From Planctomycetota bacterium (GTDB taxonomy: Bacteria > Planctomycetota > UBA1135 > GCA-002686595), in NCBI GenBank assembly GCA_014237855.1, contig JABACD010000008.1, forward strand, positions 148,505-195,180: a stretch of 46,676 nt of DNA, written 5' to 3'. Made by a program: the position numbers and the translations under genes. Shown here piece after piece: positions 33,957-42,660 of the stretch. Each line of letters starts with the position of its first letter. Position 1 is the first letter of the stretch. The notes under the pieces were generated by a model. That model had not been told where the DNA came from. It saw nothing but the letters and a program-made list of their open reading frames with translations, and ran no database searches.

Positions 33957-34808
33957 ATGGACATGAAACTGGCCGACAAGGTCGTCTTGATCACAGGGGC
34001 ATCGGGTGGCATCGGGCGCGCCATGGCTCGGACTTTTGGCGAGGAAGGCGCTCGACTGGTCCTCCACGGAAACACTCGTAGCGAGGAGCTGAGGGACTGG
34101 GTCTCGCAGCAGCCCTGGTGCGAACAGGCGATCCTCGTGAGCGCAGACGTCACACGCGAGAGCGAGATCCAGGGGGCCTTTGATTCGGCCCTCCGATCAT
34201 GGGGGCGAGTGGACGTTGCGATCGCTAATGCCGGGGTCTGGCCAGCAGAGGACTCGCCGCTATGGGAGCTAAGTGAGGAACGCTTGCGCAACACCCTCGA
34301 CGTCAACCTCTTCGGCGCAGTCTTCACTGCCCGCGCATTCTTGCGCACCCTCGAAGAGACCGGTCCACGCGACGACGGTCACGGTGCCTGCTTGCTCTTC
34401 ACGGGTTCCACAGCCGGACAGTTCGGGGAACGAGGCCACGCTGACTACTCGATGAGCAAGGCCGCGTTGTACGGGTTGGTCCGTTCTGTCAAGAACGAGA
34501 TTGTCCAGCTGGATCCCTTCGCCAGGGTCAACTTGATCGAGCCGGGCTGGACAGTCACCGAGATGGCGCGCAAGAGCCTCGACGAGCCGGGGGCAGCGGA
34601 GCGTATCGTGCGCACCATGCCGCTGCGGCAGCTAGCTCGAGCGTCTGAAATCGCCAGAGCCGCGGCCTTCTTCGCCTCACCTTTTGCTGCACGGCACGTC
34701 ACTGGGCAGGTTCTGACAGTGGCAGGCGGAATGGAGGGCCGCGTCCTGTGGGAAACCGACCAGGTCGACCGTGACGCCCTCCTGGAGCGGCTAGAAGACG
34801 ATTCCTGA
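33957..34808 (+). CDS. Short-chain dehydrogenase/reductase (SDR)
   Basis: This 283-residue cytoplasmic enzyme is a classical SDR. It has the cofactor loop TGASGGIGRAMA, the NAG motif in VAIANAGVW, Asn in LDVNLFGAVF, Ser in LLFTGSTAGQFG, and the catalytic Tyr164 and Lys168 in HADYSMSKAALYG. The C-terminal part (VTGQVLTVAGGMEGRV) is the usual substrate-side region. It probably reduces or oxidises an alcohol/ketone with NAD(P)H; HGNTRSEE after the second strand hints at NADPH (basic residue after the loop). No pathway neighbours narrow it. It is the only gene nearby with a strong Shine-Dalgarno site, so expression may be higher. Confidence 0.93.
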   Translation: MDMKLADKVVLITGASGGIGRAMARTFGEEGARLVLHGNTRSEELRDWVSQQPWCEQAILVSADVTRESEIQGAFDSALRSWGRVDVAIANAGVWPAEDSPLWELSEERLRNTLDVNLFGAVFTARAFLRTLEETGPRDDGHGACLLFTGSTAGQFGERGHADYSMSKAALYGLVRSVKNEIVQLDPFARVNLIEPGWTVTEMARKSLDEPGAAERIVRTMPLRQLARASEIARAAAFFASPFAARHVTGQVLTVAGGMEGRVLWETDQVDRDALLERLEDDS

Positions 34809-34954
34809 ACTGTCGCCCAGCGGGAATTTCCAAGGCCCCGCAGACGAGGAAGAGACCTGGCCTCTACAGGCTCGCCCTTTCCAGATAACACGGTAGGATG
34901 GAATAGAGACAAGGACCTGCCCTTCTAATTCTATCGGTGACTCAAGCAAGGCTC

Positions 34955-35923
34955 ATGAGCAACGAGAAGACCAAGATCTCCGCCGCGTTTCTCACCCTGC
35001 TGCTGATGGCCACGACTTCCGCAGCCCAAGGGGCCGGAGGAATGATCGTGTTCAATCAGGCCAATGGACACCACTACGAGGTGGTGCAGTCCACGGTCAC
35101 CTGGGATCAAGCACGGATCGCGGCGGAGTCAGTGAGCCACCTTGGAGTGCAAGGACACCTGGTGACCCTCGAAGACTCAGCCGAGGACACCTTCGTTTAC
35201 TTCAATCTGATTGGTGGCGCCCTGGGCAATGCCTGGCTCGGCCTCTACCAGGACATGAATGACTCCAGCTACAGCGAGCCTGCAGGTGGCTGGAAGTGGG
35301 TTACCGGTGAACCTCTTACCTATTCAAACTGGTACCCGGGTGAGCCCAATAACGGGGGCAACACCGAGCACTATGCCGGCTACTGGCCCGCAGATCAGTG
35401 GAATGACTACGTCCTCTCCTCTGGCAATGTAGGACGCTACGTCATCGAGTATGACACCGCTACCGCCATCCCCTTCTGTGACAGCTACAGCTCGACGACT
35501 GGCTGCCCGTGCGGAAATGTAGGCTCGAGTGGAGAGGGTTGCGCCAACTCCATGGGTTGGGGCGCCTCCTTGACTGCTGGAGGCACGTCGAGCGTGACCC
35601 AGAGCGACCTGCACTTCATCAGCATTGGGCTGATTCCAAGCCAGCCTTCAATTCTCTTCCAGGGAGATCAGGCCCTCGCTGGCGGGCATGGCCTTCTCTT
35701 TGGAGACGGTCTTCGATGCGTCGGCGTGAACGTCAAGCGTATGGGCATCCGGCCGGCCGACGCGGTGGGTTCCGCCATGTGGGTGCCGGCCCTGGGCCCT
35801 CCAACAACCTGGGTCCCAGGAGATGTGCAGCGCTTCCAGGTCTGGTACGGCAATTCACTGGGCTCGCCTTGCGGAACTGGCTTCAACACGACCAATGCCA
35901 TCGAGGTGACCTTTCTCCCCTAG
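34955..35923 (+). CDS. Exported C-type lectin-like protein with recurrent C-terminal domain
   Basis: This 322-residue protein has a signal peptide (SAAFLTLLLMATTSAAQG) and a C-type lectin domain (~35-170): GHHYEVVQSTVTWDQARIAA, GNAWLGLYQD, WKWVTGEPLTYSNWYPGEPN with the calcium/mannose-type EPN at 130-132, and DQWNDYV (WND, 149-151). C-type lectins of this type bind sugars through calcium. Residues 174-322 are the long form of the recurrent C-terminal domain (FCDSYSSTTGCPCGN, EGCANSMGWGASL, LLFGDGLRCVGVNVKRM, RFQVWYGNS). A lectin plus this domain suggests a surface or extracellular sugar-binding protein. ATG 34955 is chosen because it begins the signal peptide; a GTG at 34937 adds six residues. 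Confidence 0.85.
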   Translation: MSNEKTKISAAFLTLLLMATTSAAQGAGGMIVFNQANGHHYEVVQSTVTWDQARIAAESVSHLGVQGHLVTLEDSAEDTFVYFNLIGGALGNAWLGLYQDMNDSSYSEPAGGWKWVTGEPLTYSNWYPGEPNNGGNTEHYAGYWPADQWNDYVLSSGNVGRYVIEYDTATAIPFCDSYSSTTGCPCGNVGSSGEGCANSMGWGASLTAGGTSSVTQSDLHFISIGLIPSQPSILFQGDQALAGGHGLLFGDGLRCVGVNVKRMGIRPADAVGSAMWVPALGPPTTWVPGDVQRFQVWYGNSLGSPCGTGFNTTNAIEVTFLP

Positions 35924-35956
35924 CTAGAGAGTCATCGCCCGACTGGCAACCGACCC

Positions 35957-37489
35957 TCAGGGGGTGATGTCCATCCCCACCAGGTTGGTCACCCGATCAG
36001 GAGACCCAGGTCGGAAAGCAACAAAGTCGAAGTGACCACCAGCGTACTGCTGCAGCTGACCTGTTCGGAAGTTGGCCCAGGCAGTTGCACGGCCCGCTCC
36101 GTCGAGGCTCCCAATCGTGTTGGGGAGCGCTGCCCCCCCGGCTTGGAGCACCATGAAGTGAAACAGCCGATCTTCATTGAGCGGCACTGTCAGCGTCCCC
36201 CAGGGCGTTCCAGGGCTGGTTCCGGAGGCGCTGCCCAGGATGAGGTAGTTACCCCCAGGGCTGCTGGCATCGAACAGATCGAACTGAACCTGCTCATCTT
36301 CGCCCGCAGAGAGCGAAGCTTGATTCGCGAAGAGCTCCGTGGGTGCTAGCACCTCGAGTTCCACATCAGGATAGAGCTGAACGTCACGAATACCGTCTTG
36401 GACCACGAGGCGAATCCTGGCAGGGCCAGGTGTCATGCCACCCACTACGGTCAATCGGAAGGTGCCGTCGCCATTGTCCGTCACGCTGGAGATCGTGACT
36501 CCAGGATCTTCCACGGCCGTCGCCAGGATGGTCTGTCCTCCCGCCGTCACTGGATTGCCATCGACATCCACGAGCGCGATGTCAATTGTTGTCCCATCCA
36601 GCCCGTCAGCTTGGACGAGTTGAGCACTGCTGTAGACCTCGGTCAGATATTGATCTGCTCGTCCAAGCTGCTCCACACGCCACTGCTCGTACTGCCTGGT
36701 CAATCGGCGGATCGGATCGGGATCACTCTGGTTGCCCAGATTCGTGAGCCTCGCATAGTAGTCACCATTCGCGCACGCTGCACTGCCCATTCCGCAGGTC
36801 GCGCTATCGGTGTCACCATGGCGAGCAATCACAATGAATGAGGTGTAAGCCGAGTGGGTTTGACCGGGCGGAGGAGTGCCGCAACTCGTGGGCGCTCCAG
36901 CACTGCAGGAGCAGCGACCATCCCCGCCCTGTGCAGCAGCGGCCTGCATGGCTGACATCACGCGTTGGCCCAGATCACCCTCGCTGTTCGCCAGGGCCTC
37001 GACTGCCATGTCGACTACGGAGTCTCCGGCCAGGACGTTTCCCTGAATGGCGTACCGCAGGTCCCCCACGCTCCCAGCAGCACCCAGCGCAGCAGCACCA
37101 TCATTGGCCCCGGTGTACGTCTGAGGCGGCCCAAGCAGGCCGACGACGCCGAACTGGTGAATCGCTGGGTTCGGAGCGTCGTTGAGGATCTCGGTCATGA
37201 TCTCCTCAGGCGTCCTACCCTCGCGCAGTCCGTTGAAGATGCGAACCTTTGCGCCCGGCCACACGGCCGCTTGCGAAGCTCCCCCCCCCAGTCCAACCGC
37301 AACCGAAGCAATCGGTCCTATGACGTTGATGTCAGGAATGCAGGTGGCGCCGGCAACCACCACTTCACCCGTGGCGACATTGATGACGGCGATCGACCAC
37401 GTTGCTTGCAAGGGGGCACTGGCAAGGCCCACGGCCAGAGTTGTCGTCAGCGACCGACGCAGGAAGGGAGTAAGACGATTCTTGAACAT
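35957..37489 (-). CDS. Exported DUF1028 protein with Ig-like and C-terminal domains
   Basis: The 510-residue protein has a signal peptide (TTTLAVGLASAPLQATW), then a DUF1028 domain (~30-265): TWSIAVINVATGEVVVAGAT, GPIASVAVGLGGGASQAAVW and GDLRYAIQGNVLAGDSVVDM. DUF1028 proteins resemble Ntn hydrolases, but their activity is not known to me. A helical linker (RRLTRQYEQWRVEQLGRADQ) and a filamin/invasin-like Ig domain (~295-380, VDVDGNPVTAGGQTI, DNGDGTFRLTVVGG) follow. The last ~110 residues (GNYLILGSASGTSPGTPWGT, HFDFVAFRPGSPDRVTNLVG) look like a second type of C-terminal domain that I associate with planctomycete surface proteins, distinct from the FGDGLRC one. It is downstream of, and on the same strand as, the gene at 37573-40113, with a hairpin between. 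Confidence 0.82.
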   Translation of the reverse strand: MFKNRLTPFLRRSLTTTLAVGLASAPLQATWSIAVINVATGEVVVAGATCIPDINVIGPIASVAVGLGGGASQAAVWPGAKVRIFNGLREGRTPEEIMTEILNDAPNPAIHQFGVVGLLGPPQTYTGANDGAAALGAAGSVGDLRYAIQGNVLAGDSVVDMAVEALANSEGDLGQRVMSAMQAAAAQGGDGRCSCSAGAPTSCGTPPPGQTHSAYTSFIVIARHGDTDSATCGMGSAACANGDYYARLTNLGNQSDPDPIRRLTRQYEQWRVEQLGRADQYLTEVYSSAQLVQADGLDGTTIDIALVDVDGNPVTAGGQTILATAVEDPGVTISSVTDNGDGTFRLTVVGGMTPGPARIRLVVQDGIRDVQLYPDVELEVLAPTELFANQASLSAGEDEQVQFDLFDASSPGGNYLILGSASGTSPGTPWGTLTVPLNEDRLFHFMVLQAGGAALPNTIGSLDGAGRATAWANFRTGQLQQYAGGHFDFVAFRPGSPDRVTNLVGMDITP

Positions 37490-37490
37490 G

Positions 37491-37528
37491 AAACTTGGAG
37501 GGTCGAAGCTGGGATTCGACCCTCCAAG
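37491..37528 (-). terminator. Hairpin between two minus-strand secreted-protein genes
   Basis: A perfect 14-bp stem (37494-37507 and 37515-37528, CTTGGAGGGTCGAA / its complement) with a 7-base loop is followed on the minus strand by TTTC and then the ATG of the DUF1028 gene. It probably ends transcripts of the gene at 37573, but the T-tract is only three bases and the hairpin abuts the next start codon, so it could instead act in that gene's leader. Confidence 0.55.
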
Positions 37529-37572
37529 CTAACCGATCGGGACGATTCTCGCCCCTGACAGCACCCTGCTTA

Positions 37573-40113
37573 TCAGGGGCAGAATGTCACGCTCAGGCCA
37601 TCTGATAGGTTGTAGCCCGAGTTCCCGAAAGTAGGGTCCCGATACCAATGCTGGAAGTTCTTGGTCTCGCCCACAATTGCCGCCCCCGGCCCCGCATCGA
37701 AGGGGGCACTGGTCAGATCCAACGCGACATTCACAAAACCAAAGATGTCGCTCTGAATGGGTGACAATCGAATCACGCCACCACCTACGCAGCGCAGCCC
37801 GTCACCGAAGAGCACCGCAATCTGGTTGGGCCCGTAGTAGATCAGGCCAGTCGTACCGATCGGCAGTCCACTCACACTCAACTGCAAGTCATTGGCCGAG
37901 AGACTCGCAGAGCCGATGTGGGAGATGCTGGCACCTGGCCCAACAGAGTTCGACAGAGCCAGACAGTAGTTCACCGGATCATCGCACTCGATCGGGAACT
38001 CCAGCTTCGCGATTCGTGTTCCCCAGACATCCTCGGAGCGCGTGTGCTCCTGAATCGTCCAGAGGGTCGTGTCGTCATCAGGATCAATACTCGTCAGACT
38101 GTAGTCTCCCCAACGATTGACGCCGCTGGAGTCCACCGTGTTGTACGGAGCATTCCCCGCCTTCAAGAGAACTGGGTCAGAGAGCTGACCGAGTGGATCC
38201 GAGGCCGTGCGACCGGCGAAGTAGGAAGAACCGTAAGTGCTCGCGTTCGACCCCGAGAAGGAAACGACAACAGCATCATCAGCGTTCACTGCAATGCTCG
38301 GAATCATGTAGTTCATCGATGAGTCGTTGACCGTTCCACTCTGTACTGTCGTTGCACTACTGGCATCGAATTCGTACCAGCGACAGGCGGCGCGACCACC
38401 CGAGTTCACCCCGTGGGTAGTCCAAACAGAGCCATTCCTGTAGACCGCATTCATCGGACGCCAATCGAGCGCGTCGAGGGGAGCCACGCTTCCCAGAGCG
38501 GGCGCGTTGGGCGGCCCGGAGTGGTTGGGAATCGTCGGATTCCCAACCTCGACAAGGGTCGGGTTGTTCATCGGCCCCTGGACGTAGCGAAGCCGCATCG
38601 TGGTGCTGCTGCGCCTCGAGACACAGTACGCACGACCGGGGTTCCCGTAGGTAACGCAGGGCTGAATCGCTCCCTCCCAGGGCAGTCCGCGGAAGGCAGT
38701 CACCGTACCCAGATTTGGAGACCCGTCCACCAGGGGCGCCTTATCAATGGCAAACAGACTCATCGGACTGCCGCTGCCAACCATGTACGAGGCTGAGTAG
38801 ACCCCATTCGCATCCACACCCAGGGTCGGATAATCCGGCCAGTGACCAGAATCAGACCCTTGGGACAGGTTGATTGATGTCTTGAACCAGCTCCCGGTGG
38901 CGTCGTCCGTCAGCGACATTGCGAACCACAGGCGTGTGTTGAAGTCGGTGGCAATGATGAAGTAGCGCTGACTGTGAGGATCCCAGACCGCCCGGGGATC
39001 GCCCGCGCTGCTCCCGGTCCCCCAGAAGTTCGCCAGCCCGGTGTTCACCAGACGGCTCCCGCTGACCTTGTCATACACCGACAGGTTCTGATTGACCACG
39101 GCCACGAAGTGGTCAGGACCGACTGAACCACATGTATCGGGAGGCAACCAACCGGCCCCTGCGTCTCCTAGCTTTGGCCCTGCGAAGGAGTTCGTCATCG
39201 TCGGCGCAGTACCGTTGCCGCCAAAAAAGCTGTTCATCGCAGTGGAGTCCGCCCCGATGTCATCCATCTCAGCTCCTGGCGGAGTCACAGGAGGATGGAC
39301 CACAAAGACCTCGCGATCGAAGTCACCTGTTCCGACCGGCCACACGAGCCCAGCATAGCCAGAGCCACTGACTCGAGTGTTGTAGCTCAGATCGTCGAAG
39401 TCGATGACAACCTGACGAGAGCTCTCGAACGCACTTGCGGGTCGCTCCTCGAAGGTCAGGTCATCGAGGGCATACCAGCCACCGCCCTGGTAGACGGCAC
39501 GCGCTTCAACCTCGAGACGATCCACACGCTCGAAGTCAGCGGCCAGCCAGGAGGCATCGTATTTCAGGTTCTCGAGCCACGGTGACTCACCCACGCGCTC
39601 GCTCCCTCGGTAGCCAATGAAGCGAACTCCGTCAGCCCAGAGAGAGGAGGCAGCATGCCCCGCGATCCAAGCACCGGTGAAGTCGACCTCACGCTGGAAT
39701 TCGATCCCCATGAGCGTGTCGCCCCACTTGTTGATGAGGTAGTGATCGCCAGAGTGTGCGTGGAAAGAACTCCGAGTCGAGGGCACCGCCCAGGACCCCT
39801 GAGCTCCATTGCGGGTCTTGCGGTTGTGGGTCGGAGAGGGGTTGGCCCTCTCTCTTTCCATGACCTGATCCATGCTCTCGATCACCGCTGGTCCAAAAGC
39901 GGTCTCCGGATCGAGCTTCTCTCCCACGCGAACCTCAGGCTGATCGAGTTCGCTTGTCTCCGCAGAAAGCACAGGCACCGCGCCCGGCACCGGCATGGAT
40001 TGTTCCTCGTCCGTTCCACCCGCAACCAGGGGCTGTGTACCAGCAAGCATGGCCGCGCAGAGGAGAGCAGGCAAAGGGAGGAGGCGCTCAGGGGTAGGGT
40101 CTTGGTTCATCAT
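37573..40113 (-). CDS. Large exported protein with beta-propeller-like repeats and recurrent C-terminal domain
   Basis: The chosen start (ATG 40113, or 40110) gives about 846 residues; the frame upstream to 40224 is not protein-like. A signal peptide (LLPLPALLCAAMLAGTQPL) is followed by a beta-sandwich-like part (GIEFQREVDFTGAWIAGHAA, VIDFDDLSYNTRVSGSGYAG). Residues ~280-710 look like a propeller (GPDHFVAVVNQNLSVYDKVS, DPRAVWDPHSQRYFIIATDF, WPDYPTLGVDANGVYSASYM). The last 132 residues are the short form of the recurrent domain (NYCLALSNSVGPGA, LFGDGLRCVGGGVIRLSP, NFQHWYRDP, YNLSDGLSVTF). No catalytic residues are recognisable. It is probably a large surface or extracellular protein. The stop codon lies in an 8-bp inverted repeat (GCCCCTGA...TCAGGGGC). 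Confidence 0.82.
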   Translation of the reverse strand: MMNQDPTPERLLPLPALLCAAMLAGTQPLVAGGTDEEQSMPVPGAVPVLSAETSELDQPEVRVGEKLDPETAFGPAVIESMDQVMERERANPSPTHNRKTRNGAQGSWAVPSTRSSFHAHSGDHYLINKWGDTLMGIEFQREVDFTGAWIAGHAASSLWADGVRFIGYRGSERVGESPWLENLKYDASWLAADFERVDRLEVEARAVYQGGGWYALDDLTFEERPASAFESSRQVVIDFDDLSYNTRVSGSGYAGLVWPVGTGDFDREVFVVHPPVTPPGAEMDDIGADSTAMNSFFGGNGTAPTMTNSFAGPKLGDAGAGWLPPDTCGSVGPDHFVAVVNQNLSVYDKVSGSRLVNTGLANFWGTGSSAGDPRAVWDPHSQRYFIIATDFNTRLWFAMSLTDDATGSWFKTSINLSQGSDSGHWPDYPTLGVDANGVYSASYMVGSGSPMSLFAIDKAPLVDGSPNLGTVTAFRGLPWEGAIQPCVTYGNPGRAYCVSRRSSTTMRLRYVQGPMNNPTLVEVGNPTIPNHSGPPNAPALGSVAPLDALDWRPMNAVYRNGSVWTTHGVNSGGRAACRWYEFDASSATTVQSGTVNDSSMNYMIPSIAVNADDAVVVSFSGSNASTYGSSYFAGRTASDPLGQLSDPVLLKAGNAPYNTVDSSGVNRWGDYSLTSIDPDDDTTLWTIQEHTRSEDVWGTRIAKLEFPIECDDPVNYCLALSNSVGPGASISHIGSASLSANDLQLSVSGLPIGTTGLIYYGPNQIAVLFGDGLRCVGGGVIRLSPIQSDIFGFVNVALDLTSAPFDAGPGAAIVGETKNFQHWYRDPTFGNSGYNLSDGLSVTFCP

Positions 40114-40308
40114 GGGGGTCTTAACGCAACAGGGAGTCCAGGGCTCAGCCACTTGACGGGTGTGCTCCCCTCTAGGATCCCCCGTCCAGGCGATAATTGG
40201 GTTTCCTAGCTCGAGAAAGATCAAAAACGCTCAATCCGAACGAACCCTCGGCTCATGAGCAGCGAGGAGGCTCGCTCTCGCACAGCTCTCGGGGACTCCA
40301 GTCGAAGT

Positions 40309-40337
40309 TCGACCTTTGAATCCGAGCCCCCTATGAT
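40309..40337 (+). promoter_or_regulatory. Possible sigma70-type promoter for the symporter pair
   Basis: TCGACC (40309-40314) and TATGAT (40332-40337) are 17 bases apart and match the -35 and -10 consensus at 4/6 and 5/6 positions. The predicted start would be about 40344, 23 bases before the ATG at 40367. Confidence 0.35.
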
Positions 40338-40366
40338 CCCGCTCAACTTCCACCCGAGATTCGGCC

Positions 40367-40657
40367 ATGAGCAAGGACAGAGAAGGACAGCAGCCTGACC
40401 CGGAACGCCTACGCGAGTACTGGCAAGAGAACCTGAAGTGGCTGGCGATACTGCTGTCGATTTGGTTTGTCGTCAGCTATGGCTGTGGCATCTTGCTAGT
40501 GGACACGCTCAATCGTTTCCAATTGCCAGGAACCGGATTCAAACTTGGCTTCTGGTTCGCACAGCAAGGGTCCATGTACGTGTTCGTGCTCTTGATCTTT
40601 GTCTACGTTCGGGTCATGAACGGTCTCGACCGCAAGTACGGAGTCGACGAGGAATAG
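40367..40657 (+). CDS. DUF4212 small subunit of a sodium/solute symporter
   Basis: This 96-residue protein has a cytoplasmic N-terminus, two hydrophobic helices (LAILLSIWFVVSYGCGILLV and GSMYVFVLLIFVYVRVMNGL) and the family signature LPGTGFKLGFWFAQQGSMYV between them. It matches DUF4212 (TIGR03647-type), the small subunit of sodium/substrate symporters. It lies 7 bp before the large subunit and is surely co-transcribed. Its role is to assist the large subunit in the membrane. Confidence 0.92.
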   Translation: MSKDREGQQPDPERLREYWQENLKWLAILLSIWFVVSYGCGILLVDTLNRFQLPGTGFKLGFWFAQQGSMYVFVLLIFVYVRVMNGLDRKYGVDEE

Positions 40658-40664
40658 CACCCCG

Positions 40665-42344
<1,680 letters not shown>

Positions 42345-42660
42345 ATCACCCGCCATACCTGCTTGAGGGCGTCCAAGCTCGCTTCCTCTTGACAGGACAG
42401 GGCAGCAACAATCAAGATTCCTATCAGCTCGCAAGCCATGCGAGCCGCCAGGAACCCTCTCCAGTACCCGTATCAGCGCAATCGAGGGGGCCCGGCCAGA
42501 AGGAGTCATGGCCAGTGAAGCATCCTCCGCGGGAAGCTCCACCGAGCCAGAGAGATGATCGAGACTCTCTCGATCCACGCTCACAAGATCATCGAGCCAA
42601 CAGAGTACGAGAGCTGGTCTCCTCTAGCAGAGAGCCGGCCACTTGCGTGCCAGAATCACA
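42345..42660. other. Intergenic region (316 bp) before the large propeller gene
   Basis: This lies between the symporter stop and the ATG at 42661. A perfect TTGACA (42389-42394) is the only promoter-like element, but the best -10 (CAAGAT, 18 bases on) is poor. An 8-bp inverted repeat (GATCGAGA CTC TCTCGATC, 42557-42575) lies about 90 bases before the start and could be a regulator site. No RNA gene or credible small ORF is seen. Confidence 0.4.
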
